Assembly (NCBI GenBank): GCA_017456805.1
Contig: JAFTIQ010000022.1
Span: forward strand, 62,001-126,000
DNA from: Lentisphaeria bacterium
GTDB taxonomy: Bacteria; Verrucomicrobiota; Lentisphaeria; Victivallales; UBA1829
Length of the DNA stretch: 64,000 nt
Direction: 5' to 3'
Shown in pieces: positions 25,667 through 34,247 of this stretch; positions within the stretch are counted from its first letter, which is position 1; each line of letters starts with the position of its first letter. Position numbers and translations under genes: made by a program. Below the pieces are notes generated by a model that did not search any database, was not told the DNA's origin, and saw nothing but the letters and a program-made list of their open reading frames with translations.

Positions 25667-27460
25667 TTACATCGCCTCCGGAACTCCGATTGTCAATGTG
25701 GCAAGGCCATCCGTGAGAATATCTCTTGCAGCATAGCAGAGCGCGAGACGGGCTTCCCGGATTTCCGGATTTTCCGCATTGAGAGCCTGACATTCCCGGT
25801 AGAATCGGTTGAAGGCTTTGGCTGTTTCAAGAAGATAGTTGACCAGCACGGAGCAATCTTTCTTTTCCGCTGCGGAGATCAATGCTTCCGGATAGGTGGC
25901 GCATGCAAGTGCAAGCGCACGTTCTTCTGCGGTGGTCAGCAGCTCCCACTTGGGGGCAGTCACAGAAAATCCGCGTTCTGCAGCTTTCCGTTCAATGGAG
26001 TTGATCCGGGCACATGCATACTGGACATAAGGGCCGGTATCGCCTTCAAATTTCAAAGATGCCTGAGGATCAAACATCATGGTGGTTCTGGGATTGAACT
26101 TCAGAAGCATGAACTTCAACGCGCCCATACCGATGATTTCGGAACGTTCTTCCAGATCTGCCGGGGGCTCTGCGCCGTTCAAACGTTCCAGCGTTGCATT
26201 TTTCGCAAGTTCGTGCATTTCATCAAAGAGGTCATCAGCATCCACAACGGTTCCTTCGCGGCTCTTCATCTTTCCGGTAGGCAGATTGACCATTCCGTAA
26301 GCCATGTGGAAAAGTTCCTTCGCCCAGGAATAGCCCATCTTTTCCAGAATCTTGAAGAGCATCTGGAAATGGAGGATCTGTTCATCGCCCACGACCCACA
26401 CCTGGGAATCCGGTGAGAACTCATTCTGTTTCAGCAATGTTGTTCCGATATCCTGAGTGATATAAACGCTGGTACCATCTTTGCGGAGAACGACTTTTGT
26501 TCCCAGTTTGCCGAGATCTGCAATGGTCGCACCATCTTCCCGTTTTGTGAAAACGCCTTTTTCCACGCCCTGAGCCACAATATCTTTTCCAAGAAGATAA
26601 GTGTTGCTTTCCAGGAATGTCTTATTGAATTTGATGCCCATGCGCTGATAGGTCTGATTGAATCCGTCGAACACCCATTCGTTCATTTTTTTCCAGAGAG
26701 CAACGGTTTCTTCATCGCCGGCTTCCCACTTCCGGAGCATCTCCTGTGCGGCTGCACCGATCTCGGTCATCAGAAACAGTTCATTGTTATCCTTGTCAGC
26801 CAATTCCGGCTGAGCTTCCCGGAGTGCTTTGATCTGTTCGGAAAGAGCAGAATTGTATTTGACATAGTAATCTCCGACGAAATGGTCGCCCTTGATTCCG
26901 GTGGATTCCGGAGTTGCACCGTTGCCGAAACGCATATATGCCAGCATGGATTTGCAAATATGGATCCCGCGGTCATTCACCAGGTTTACAGGGATCACAT
27001 CGTGTTTCACTCTTGCGAGCAGAGAAGCCAGAGACATCCCGAGGGTATTGTTTCTGACGTGTCCGAGGTGCTGGGGTTTGTTGGTATTAGGAGCAGAATA
27101 TTCGATCACGATCCGTTTCCGTGCATTTTCCGGCAGAACACCTGCGGCGAGAATTGCGGGGACATCTGCCACGGTATCCCGGAACAGTGCGGAAGTTTTC
27201 AGAGTGATGTTCAAGAAGCCTTTGACAGCGGAAGCTTTTTCCACATCGGGATCCGCAGAGAGGATCTCAGAAGCTTTTGCGGAGAGCACATCGGGTTTTG
27301 CTGCAAAAAAACGTGCCATCCGGAAACAGTTGACTGTGATATCACCTTCCATTCCCGGAGGACACAGTTCTGCGGAAAGGTGAGTTCCTTCCGGAAGGTT
27401 TGCTGCGGGGAATGCCGCAATGAGAGCTTGTTCGAGTCTGCTGATGCACTGAAGTTCCAT
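25667..27460 (-). CDS. argS: Arginyl-tRNA synthetase
   Basis: 597 residues, normal class I ArgRS length. The HIGH motif appears as HLGHVRNN after SAPNTNKPQ; the KMSKS region is the degenerate GKMKSREGTVV, as in most ArgRS. The N-terminal Arg-S domain (about 1-100) and the C-terminal DALR anticodon-binding domain (about 480-597, with YACARINSI) are present. It charges tRNA-Arg. It lies 12 bases behind manA and abuts the lpxL-like gene. Confidence 0.96.
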   Translation of the reverse strand: MELQCISRLEQALIAAFPAANLPEGTHLSAELCPPGMEGDITVNCFRMARFFAAKPDVLSAKASEILSADPDVEKASAVKGFLNITLKTSALFRDTVADVPAILAAGVLPENARKRIVIEYSAPNTNKPQHLGHVRNNTLGMSLASLLARVKHDVIPVNLVNDRGIHICKSMLAYMRFGNGATPESTGIKGDHFVGDYYVKYNSALSEQIKALREAQPELADKDNNELFLMTEIGAAAQEMLRKWEAGDEETVALWKKMNEWVFDGFNQTYQRMGIKFNKTFLESNTYLLGKDIVAQGVEKGVFTKREDGATIADLGKLGTKVVLRKDGTSVYITQDIGTTLLKQNEFSPDSQVWVVGDEQILHFQMLFKILEKMGYSWAKELFHMAYGMVNLPTGKMKSREGTVVDADDLFDEMHELAKNATLERLNGAEPPADLEERSEIIGMGALKFMLLKFNPRTTMMFDPQASLKFEGDTGPYVQYACARINSIERKAAERGFSVTAPKWELLTTAEERALALACATYPEALISAAEKKDCSVLVNYLLETAKAFNRFYRECQALNAENPEIREARLALCYAARDILTDGLATLTIGVPEAM

Positions 27461-27472
27461 AATCGTTTATCC

Positions 27473-28471
27473 TTAAAGTGTTGTTTTAATGACTGTTGTA
27501 ACGGCACCGGAAAGAGGTTCCAGCTTGTAAGAACCGTAATTTGCGGGGATCAGGCAGGAATCTCCGATCCGGAGATCCATCGCAAAATCAGTTCCGCAAA
27601 GGCGGACGGGCTGATTGATCGCGGTGATCAGATGAAAACTGGTTTCATCGGCAGAATCTTCCCGGGCGGCGGAAAGACGGATATCTTCCACATGGAAGAA
27701 GGGGCACTGATCGATCACCGGATAGATCGTATTTCCATCGGCGGGATCTTCCGCTCTGGGAACCAGGGGAGAATCTGTCAGGTCAGGATTGATGCTTTTC
27801 CGGGATTCTTCCAGATGGAGCTGACGGGGCTTTCCATCGCCGCCCACTCTGCCCCAATCGCTGATCCGGTAGGTGGTATCGCTGTTCTGCTGAACTTCCA
27901 GCAGGAGATTTCCGGCGCCGATCGCATGAACGAGTCCGGCACGGATGAAATAAGCATCTCCGGGTCTGGAGTCATAAACGGTCAGCGAATTTTCACATTC
28001 GGGAGAAGATGCCTGCTGAAGGAATGCTTCTGTTTCCGCACCGGGTTTCAGACCGGCAATGATCTTTGCGCCGGGATCTGCATGGATGATGTACCACATT
28101 TCGGTTTTCGGCTGAGCACCGTTTCCGATCCGTCCGCAAGCCTCTTCATCGGGATGCACCTGAAGAGAAAGTTTCTGTCCGGCATCGATAATTTTGATCA
28201 GAAGCGGGAATCTTCCGCCCTGAAATTTTGTTCCGAGCAGTTCAGTTCCATAATTTTGCACAAGTTCGGTGATGGTTTTTCCTGCAAGGGGACCATTCAG
28301 CACAACGCTCTGAACATCTTCCCGGTCGCAGAGTTCCCATGCTTCCCCGATGGGATCCGATGTATTTTCAGGCAAGGTTCTGTTCAATACTTTTTTCAGA
28401 TTTCCGCCGCCCCACATAACGGGTTTATAATACGGCTGAAAGCGCAAAGGATATAAATGATTCTGATCCAT
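27473..28471 (-). CDS. manA: Mannose-6-phosphate isomerase, class I
   Basis: 332 residues. Interconverts mannose-6-phosphate and fructose-6-phosphate. The zinc-binding features are visible: PIGEAWELCDRED, SLQVHPDEEA and TEMWYIIHADPGA, and GDAYFIRAGLVHAIGAG further on. It heads a minus-strand run manA-argS-lpxL-MFS-XRE, transcribed from 28594-28621. The presence of an isomerase and a transporter in one transcript could mean mannose or mannan use, but argS in between argues for a general growth-linked operon. Confidence 0.95.
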   Translation of the reverse strand: MDQNHLYPLRFQPYYKPVMWGGGNLKKVLNRTLPENTSDPIGEAWELCDREDVQSVVLNGPLAGKTITELVQNYGTELLGTKFQGGRFPLLIKIIDAGQKLSLQVHPDEEACGRIGNGAQPKTEMWYIIHADPGAKIIAGLKPGAETEAFLQQASSPECENSLTVYDSRPGDAYFIRAGLVHAIGAGNLLLEVQQNSDTTYRISDWGRVGGDGKPRQLHLEESRKSINPDLTDSPLVPRAEDPADGNTIYPVIDQCPFFHVEDIRLSAAREDSADETSFHLITAINQPVRLCGTDFAMDLRIGDSCLIPANYGSYKLEPLSGAVTTVIKTTL

Positions 28472-28593
28472 GACAAAAGTTCCTTAACGTTATTGATGCA
28501 GTTCTGAAAGTCTTCCAAATTTCTGAAAAATCCTGCAAAGATCTTTTCCTGGCAGAATGTTCCCGACATTTCAAACAGCTTCTGTTTCTTTTA

Positions 28594-28621
28594 AATATAT
28601 CACACTTTACGGATTTTTCAA
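28594..28621 (-). promoter_or_regulatory. Promoter of the manA-argS operon
   Basis: Minus strand: TTGAAA (28621-28616), 16 bases, TATATT (28599-28594), about 120 bases upstream of manA. Confidence 0.6.
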
Positions 28622-28638
28622 AAGGAAGATGAGAAAAA

Positions 28639-28654
28639 TCCCGCTTTAGCGGGA
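28639..28654. other. Hairpin between the divergent manA and mcsA promoters
   Basis: TCCCGC-TTTA-GCGGGA. On the minus strand it is followed by TTTTT, so it could stop antisense transcription leaving the mcsA side; it could also act as a repressor site. It lies between the two divergent promoters. Confidence 0.5.
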
Positions 28655-28661
28655 AATATTC

Positions 28662-28689
28662 TTGACAATATCTGATTTTATGCTAAATT
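28662..28689 (+). promoter_or_regulatory. Promoter of mcsA-mcsB-histidine kinase
   Basis: TTGACA (28662-28667), 16 bases, TAAATT (28684-28689), about 50 bases before mcsA. Confidence 0.55.
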
Positions 28690-28742
28690 TCCTGAAGAAA
28701 TAAGTAATGTTGAACTCTCTGCCGAAAGATCAGGAGAATAAA

Positions 28743-29312
28743 ATGCTTTGCAGTATATGCGGAAAAAATCCGGCGACGATCCACATTCAGGAGATCATCG
28801 GATCAGAAAAAAAAGTGCTTCATCTTTGTGCCCAGTGCGCTGAAAAGCGGGCAAAGGAAAATGGAAATTTTCAGGACTTCAATCTGGCGGAAGTCCTGCT
28901 TCAGCTGTCCAGTCAGATCGGAAATCAGATCCAGCAGGAAGAAAAAGGGAAGATGCCGCCGCCCATGAAAAAAATCGTCTGCAAGTCCTGCGGCTGGGAT
29001 AGCGAATCTTTTCAGAAAACAGGAAAAATGGGTTGTCCGGATTGTTACCGGGCATTCCGGAAGGTACTGGAACAGACGATTGACACCATGCACAGGGGGA
29101 CGAGTCACACCGGCAAACATCCGCTTCCGGCGGGTTCTCCCGCAAAAAAGCGGAAAAAGCCTTCCATATCCCTGCTCCAGATGAATCTCAAACACACTCA
29201 GTCGGAACTGCAGGATGCCATCGCAGCAGAACGGTATGAAGAAGCCGCAGAGCTCCGGGACAAGATCAATCAGATGCAGAAAGAATTGGAGGCACTCCAG
29301 AATGAAAAATGA
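28743..29312 (+). CDS. mcsA: McsA-like zinc-finger activator of protein arginine kinase
   Basis: 189 residues from the ATG at 28743 (AGGAG site); an ATG 12 codons earlier adds a tail with no homology. Two zinc-binding CXXC pairs are seen in the first half (CSICGKNP...CAQCAEK, CKSCGWD...CPDCYRAF) and a UvrB/C motif at the C-terminus (AIAAERYEEAAELRDKIN). In Bacillus, McsA binds and activates the arginine kinase McsB in the CtsR/ClpC heat-shock circuit. No ctsR or clpC is in the window. It overlaps mcsB by 11 bases. Confidence 0.92.
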   Translation: MLCSICGKNPATIHIQEIIGSEKKVLHLCAQCAEKRAKENGNFQDFNLAEVLLQLSSQIGNQIQQEEKGKMPPPMKKIVCKSCGWDSESFQKTGKMGCPDCYRAFRKVLEQTIDTMHRGTSHTGKHPLPAGSPAKKRKKPSISLLQMNLKHTQSELQDAIAAERYEEAAELRDKINQMQKELEALQNEK

Positions 29313-30372
29313 TCTCTCCTGCCTGATCCGGAATCCTGTCAGCTGGCTTGCTCCTGCCGGACCGGAAGATGATATTGTCATAAGCACCGGAATCCGGCTT
29401 GCCCGGAATCTGAAGGATATGCCGTTCCCCGTCTCCGGAGAAAAAGCAACTCTTCAGAACGTCTGCGGAATGTGTCTGGATGCCTTGAACCGAACGGAAT
29501 CCATTGCAGAGCCTATGAACATCGATTATCCCAATCTGAATCCGCTGGAAAAACAGCTGCTTCTGGAACGCCGTCTGATCAGCAAAACATTTTTGAAAGA
29601 ATCTCAGGAGTCTGCTCTGGTCGCTGAGAAAAATGAATCCGTCTCCATCATGATCAACGGGGAGGATCATCTGCGGATCCAGTCTCTTGCGCCGGGGCTC
29701 CAGCTCCCGGTGATTTGGGACCGGCTGAATGTTCTGGATGACAAACTTTCCTCCGAACTGGAATTTGCGTTTGATAAGACTTTCGGCTATCTCACCTCCA
29801 GCCCATCGGATCTTGGAACAGGGATGTGCGCCTCGGTGATCCTGCATCTGCCCGGATTGCAGCTTTCTGAAAAAATCAACGGGGTGATCCAGGGGGTCTC
29901 TAAACTGGGAATGACCGCTTGCGGGTTCTATGGCTCAACCTCCCATTTCACCGGAAATCTTTATCAGATCTCCAATCAGAGTTCCCTGGGGGAAAGCGAA
30001 GAACAGATCATCTTCCGTCTGAACGGGTTGATCCGGCAGATCATCCGGCATGAAAAAGAGGCAAGAATGTATCTCCTTTCCAGAAAGCGGGATTTCCTTC
30101 TGGATCATGTAGGCAGGGCATACGGCATGCTGCGTTACTGCTATAAACTTCAGATCCGGGAAGCTCTGGATGCTCTTTCCGCCCTCCGTCTGGGAGTAGA
30201 CTTGAATATGTTCTCCTCTGTGGATATCAATGCGGTCAACAATCTTTTCCTTCTGGTGCAGCAGGCTCATTTGATCTGTCATGCCGGGAAAGAACTCAAT
30301 GAGGAAGAACGTGAAGTGGAACGGGCAGCCGTCATCCGCGGGACCCTGAAAGATTTACGGGAAAAATTATGA
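29302..30372 (+). CDS. mcsB: McsB-like phosphagen-kinase protein, probably catalytically dead
   Basis: 356 residues from ATG 29302, collinear with McsB across its whole length (IRLARNL, EDHLRIQ, GYLTSSPSDLGTGM, GNLYQISNQ, LRLGVDLN). The phosphagen-kinase domain should transfer phosphate from ATP to arginine side chains. Several catalytic positions are replaced: SSR is STG30, NEED is N-G120-ED, the active-site Cys is Ser167, the ATP-binding Arg in GTGLR is Cys176, Arg of VRG is Cys207 and Glu of YGEGSE is Ser212. The C-terminal Arg337 and Arg341, which bind phospho-arginine allosterically in Bacillus McsB, are kept. No frameshift or stop is present, so the protein is maintained, likely as a pseudokinase. 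Coupled to mcsA and to the histidine kinase by overlaps. Confidence 0.9.
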   Translation: MKNDLSCLIRNPVSWLAPAGPEDDIVISTGIRLARNLKDMPFPVSGEKATLQNVCGMCLDALNRTESIAEPMNIDYPNLNPLEKQLLLERRLISKTFLKESQESALVAEKNESVSIMINGEDHLRIQSLAPGLQLPVIWDRLNVLDDKLSSELEFAFDKTFGYLTSSPSDLGTGMCASVILHLPGLQLSEKINGVIQGVSKLGMTACGFYGSTSHFTGNLYQISNQSSLGESEEQIIFRLNGLIRQIIRHEKEARMYLLSRKRDFLLDHVGRAYGMLRYCYKLQIREALDALSALRLGVDLNMFSSVDINAVNNLFLLVQQAHLICHAGKELNEEEREVERAAVIRGTLKDLREKL

Positions 30373-32282
30373 CGGAACTCTTTACAATAGACTCCCTTTT
30401 CAGCTACGGTCTGATCTGGCTGGAATCCACCTTTATTCTGGTATTTCTTCTGATTCTTCACTCTCTCAGAAAGATCATCGGCTCGCCGCCGCTGTTTTTC
30501 TCCTTCGGAGTTATTATTGTGTTTGCCCACTTCATGGCGGCGGCAGGAGTCCGTTTTCTATCCACCGAAGCCTCTCTGGATCTCGGAGTTTCCAGTTCCG
30601 CGATCCTCCTTCCGAGTCTGGGGATCATTCTGGTGATCTATATTGTTGACGGCACACTTTCCGCTCAGCGGATCATTATTGCGGTCATGGCAGGATTCGG
30701 GATGCTTTTTTATCTCAGATCCGTGGGAACTCTGGAAAGTTCCGCGCCGGATTTTGCAAACGCCAACGGCATGACCGCTGATTTCCTGAAAGATCTCCTC
30801 AGCGGGACAACCAAACACATGGCAGCATCCACTATCGCATTGACCTTTGACCTGTTTCTGATCCCAATGGTCTATCAGCAGATGCGGAACAGAAATTTCA
30901 ATATGTTCATCTCCGTTCTTCTGGCAATCCTTGTCGGACAGCTCTTCGACAGTGTTATTTTTCTCAGTGTCTATTACTGGGGGAATCCCGGAGCGATCCT
31001 TCAGTTCTGGCCTCATCTTCTTCCGCAGGTATTCCTGGCATTCTGGCTCTCTGTCATCACAACCGTTTACCTTCACAGAATCCGGTTCGATGCCCCCCAA
31101 AACAGCCGGAGCGCACTGGATATCATCGTCGCATTCTTCGGCGGATACGGTCAATACAAATTACTGGAACAGACTCTTCAGGAATCAGAACAGCGCTGCC
31201 GGACCATTATTCAGAATGCAGACGACCTGATTTTCGTTTCGGATTCAAAAGGGATCGTGATCGATGCCAACCATGCGGCACTGAAAGCATGCGGGCTCAG
31301 CACCATTTCTGATGCCATCGGCGAAAACCTGAAAAATCTTGCCGGGATCTCCATTCTGACCTCCCAGCAGGATCTTCCCGAGGATGGTACAATCATCCGT
31401 TCCAAACTTCCCGGTAAGGACGCAGAACTGGAATTCCTTCTGAACAGGATCTACTTTTCCGGGATGCCCGCTTACGTTTTCATCGGACGCGATATCACAG
31501 AACGTCAGCGGATCGCCAGAGAACGGGAAGCATGGAGAATCGAACACGCCCATCGTCAGCGGCTCGAAGCGATCGGAAGGCTTGCAGGCGGAATCGCTCA
31601 TGACTTCAACAACCATCTCCATGCCATTCAGGGACATCTGGATCTTATCTATATGGAAGGTGCTTCGGAAAGCAATATGCAGCATCTGGAAAAAATCGAT
31701 AATATCTCCCAGCAGGCGGCAAAACTCACCGGTCAGCTTCTCGGCTACGCCCGGAAAGGACGCCGCCAGAACAAGACTCTTGAATTGAACAAAATTCTGG
31801 AAAATGCCCGGGAACTCTATCTGCCCGATGCCAGAGCCGGACTCGTCATTGATACAAAATGCTCGCCGGATGTCATTCGGGTTTTCGGTGATGAAACCCA
31901 GCTGAATCAGGCTGTGCTCAACCTGATCATCAATGCCCGTGATGCCATGGAATCTCTGCCCGAAGATCAGAGAAAACTCACACTCTCCGCCGGAACCCTG
32001 ACGGAGATCAATATCATCCCGAAACCTCCGGCAGAACTTAAGAAAATTCCTCTGGACAACCTCTGCGGAATCTGTGTCAAAGATTCCGGTCCCGGTGTCC
32101 CGAAAGAATTGGCAGAAAAGATTTTTGAGCCGTTTTTCACCACAAAACCAACAGGAAAAGGAACCGGAATGGGACTTTCCATGTCTTACGGTGTGGCTCT
32201 GGAACATAACGGATGGATTCAATACAGCTATGACGGAACAGGGGCAGCCTTTACCCTCATTCTCCCGATTGTGCAGGATTGA
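30369..32282 (+). CDS. Membrane-bound PAS histidine kinase
   Basis: 637 residues. About 1-235 form six or seven membrane helices of a sensor module I cannot name with certainty. Residues about 265-380 are a PAS domain (IIQNADDLIFVSDSKGIVI, FIGRDITERQR). The phospho-acceptor is His411 in GGIAHDFNN, and the ATPase domain has NLIINARDAM (N box), DSGPGVP and GKGTGMGLSMSYG (G boxes). No receiver domain and no adjacent response regulator, so the output partner is elsewhere. Its start overlaps the mcsB stop (ATGA), linking two-component signalling with the McsAB unit. Confidence 0.9.
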   Translation: MTELFTIDSLFSYGLIWLESTFILVFLLILHSLRKIIGSPPLFFSFGVIIVFAHFMAAAGVRFLSTEASLDLGVSSSAILLPSLGIILVIYIVDGTLSAQRIIIAVMAGFGMLFYLRSVGTLESSAPDFANANGMTADFLKDLLSGTTKHMAASTIALTFDLFLIPMVYQQMRNRNFNMFISVLLAILVGQLFDSVIFLSVYYWGNPGAILQFWPHLLPQVFLAFWLSVITTVYLHRIRFDAPQNSRSALDIIVAFFGGYGQYKLLEQTLQESEQRCRTIIQNADDLIFVSDSKGIVIDANHAALKACGLSTISDAIGENLKNLAGISILTSQQDLPEDGTIIRSKLPGKDAELEFLLNRIYFSGMPAYVFIGRDITERQRIAREREAWRIEHAHRQRLEAIGRLAGGIAHDFNNHLHAIQGHLDLIYMEGASESNMQHLEKIDNISQQAAKLTGQLLGYARKGRRQNKTLELNKILENARELYLPDARAGLVIDTKCSPDVIRVFGDETQLNQAVLNLIINARDAMESLPEDQRKLTLSAGTLTEINIIPKPPAELKKIPLDNLCGICVKDSGPGVPKELAEKIFEPFFTTKPTGKGTGMGLSMSYGVALEHNGWIQYSYDGTGAAFTLILPIVQD

Positions 32283-32283
32283 C

Positions 32284-32312
32284 TTGTATTTTTCCGGAAA
32301 TGATGATATATT
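32284..32312 (+). promoter_or_regulatory. Promoter of the aminopeptidase-plsY-gpsA operon
   Basis: TTGTAT (32284-32289), 17 bases, TATATT (32307-32312), directly behind the histidine kinase stop. Confidence 0.5.
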
Positions 32313-32338
32313 AGCCCCCTGTCAGAAAGGATAAGAAA

Positions 32339-33562
32339 ATGGATCAGAAGAAACTTGAAGCATACGCAGATTTGATCGTAAAAACCGGGATCAACCCTGT
32401 TCCCGGACAGGAAATATTGGTGATTGCAGGCTTGGATCAGCCGGAATTTGTCCGGATGGTCGTGGAAAAATGCTACCTTGCCGGAGCCGGCAGAGTGGTC
32501 GTCACATGGGATGATATGCCCCTTGCAAAACTGGATCAGCAATACCGTACAGAAGAATCCCTCTCCGGCATTGCGGAATGGGAACTCGCCAAATGGAAGT
32601 GGCGCGCAGAAGCCCTGCCTGCTCTCCTCTGGCTGGATTCCGATGATCCCGACGGTATGGATGGGATCGATCAGGGAAAACGCGCCCGCGCTCAGGCTGC
32701 CCGGTATCCGAAAATCAAACCCTTCCGCGATGCCATGGAAAACAAACATCAGTGGTGTATCGCAGGAGTTCCCGGAATCAATTGGGCAAAAAAAGTCTTC
32801 CCCGGAATCCCGGAAGCGGATGCCGTGGAAAAACTCTGGGATGCAATCCTCAATGCCGCCCGCGCCGTGGGAGATCCCATCGCCAACTGGGAAGAACACA
32901 ACAAAACCATTCATGCACGGGCGGAAAAACTCAATGCGTTCCACTTTAAATCATTGGAATACAAAGCATCCAACGGAACCGATTTCCGCGTGGGACTGAT
33001 CCCGGAAGGAATCTTTGCAGGCGGCAGCGAAAAAGATTTGAGCAGAAGAGAATTCAATCCAAATATCCCCTCGGAAGAAATCTTTACCTCCCCGAAAAAA
33101 GGCGAAGCTGAAGGAACCCTCGTCTCCTCAAAACCCCTCTCCTGGCAGGGTACCCTCATCGAAAACTTTTCCATTCGCTTTGAACAGGGGAAAGCCGTAG
33201 AGGTCCATGCAGAAAAAGGACAGGAAGCTCTGGAAAAGATGATCTCCATGGATGAAACAGCAGGTTATCTCGGAGAGTGCGCTCTGATCGATTATAAATC
33301 CCCTATCAGCGATATGGGGATCCTCTTTTATAATACCCTTTACGATGAAAATGCCAGCTGTCATGTCGCCCTCGGCCGCGGCTTCGACAACTGTATCGCA
33401 AACTATGAAAAATATACCCGGGAACAGATTCAGGAAATGGGAATCAATGACAGCATGATCCACGTTGACTTTATGATCGGGACCCCGGATCTTGATATTA
33501 CCGGCATCACGGAACAGGGAGAACGGATCCCCGTGTTCCGCAACGGAAGCTGGTGCTTTTAA
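32339..33562 (+). CDS. M29-family aminopeptidase
   Basis: 407 residues, the usual length of AmpS/AmpT/PepS enzymes. These cytosolic metallopeptidases remove N-terminal residues. Metal ligands are recognisable: NIPSEEIFTSP (Glu), MDETAGYLGECAL (Glu), SCHVALGRG (His), IHVDFMIG (His, Asp) and the final GTPDLDITG. Followed by plsY after 22 bases; the association with lipid genes is positional only. Confidence 0.92.
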   Translation: MDQKKLEAYADLIVKTGINPVPGQEILVIAGLDQPEFVRMVVEKCYLAGAGRVVVTWDDMPLAKLDQQYRTEESLSGIAEWELAKWKWRAEALPALLWLDSDDPDGMDGIDQGKRARAQAARYPKIKPFRDAMENKHQWCIAGVPGINWAKKVFPGIPEADAVEKLWDAILNAARAVGDPIANWEEHNKTIHARAEKLNAFHFKSLEYKASNGTDFRVGLIPEGIFAGGSEKDLSRREFNPNIPSEEIFTSPKKGEAEGTLVSSKPLSWQGTLIENFSIRFEQGKAVEVHAEKGQEALEKMISMDETAGYLGECALIDYKSPISDMGILFYNTLYDENASCHVALGRGFDNCIANYEKYTREQIQEMGINDSMIHVDFMIGTPDLDITGITEQGERIPVFRNGSWCF

Positions 33563-33584
33563 CCCCTCGGGAAAGGATTGAAAC

Positions 33585-34247
33585 ATGAATACTGAATTCT
33601 ATTTGAAACTTGCAATTTTTGCCGTCGGTGCATTCCTGATCGGAGGAATCCCGTTCGGCTACATCATCGGAAAATTGAACGGAAAAGATATCCGGAAAGA
33701 AGGCAGCTGCAACATCGGCGCAACGAATGTGACCCGGGTCGTCGGAAAATGGTGGGGAAAACTCTGTTTTCTTCTTGACTTCCTCAAAGGGGCACTTCCT
33801 GTAACAGCAGCGGTACTTCTTTCCAAAGATGATCCTTACGGGATCCTGCCTGCGGTGACCGCTTTTCTGGTGGTCGCCGGTCATATCTGGCCCGTTTACC
33901 TGAAATTCAAAGGCGGCAAAGGCGTTGCCACTGCTGCCGGAGCATTTCTGCCCCTCAGCTGGGCGGCAATCGTCACCGCGCTCATCGTCTGGGCACTGGT
34001 GTTTCTCACAACCCGCTATGTCTCTCTGGCAAGCATTACCGCCGCAGTGATCTTTGCGCTGACAGCAGTGATCTTCTACATCATTTTTCCGGAGCTCTCG
34101 CTGTTTCCCGGATACAAGACCGGGGTCGCATGTCTGATTCCCATCGTTCTGCTTTCCATCCTGACGATCGTCAAGCACCGTTCCAATATCAAACGGCTGC
34201 TGGAAGGAACTGAAAACCGTTTCGAAAAGGCAAAAAAGGATGAGTAA
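33585..34247 (+). CDS. plsY: Acyl-phosphate:glycerol-3-phosphate acyltransferase
   Basis: 220 residues with about five to seven membrane helices. Transfers an acyl group from acyl-phosphate to glycerol-3-phosphate, the first step of phospholipid synthesis. The three PlsY motifs are visible: GSCNIGATNVTRVVG, FLKGALPV, and HIWPVYLKFKGGKGVAT. It overlaps gpsA by 8 bases, so substrate production and use are co-expressed. Confidence 0.96.
   Translation: MNTEFYLKLAIFAVGAFLIGGIPFGYIIGKLNGKDIRKEGSCNIGATNVTRVVGKWWGKLCFLLDFLKGALPVTAAVLLSKDDPYGILPAVTAFLVVAGHIWPVYLKFKGGKGVATAAGAFLPLSWAAIVTALIVWALVFLTTRYVSLASITAAVIFALTAVIFYIIFPELSLFPGYKTGVACLIPIVLLSILTIVKHRSNIKRLLEGTENRFEKAKKDE

Noticed and set aside
26882..28456. 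524-codon plus-strand open frame across argS and manA
   Set aside because: Opposite two well-recognised enzymes; no domain or ribosome site.
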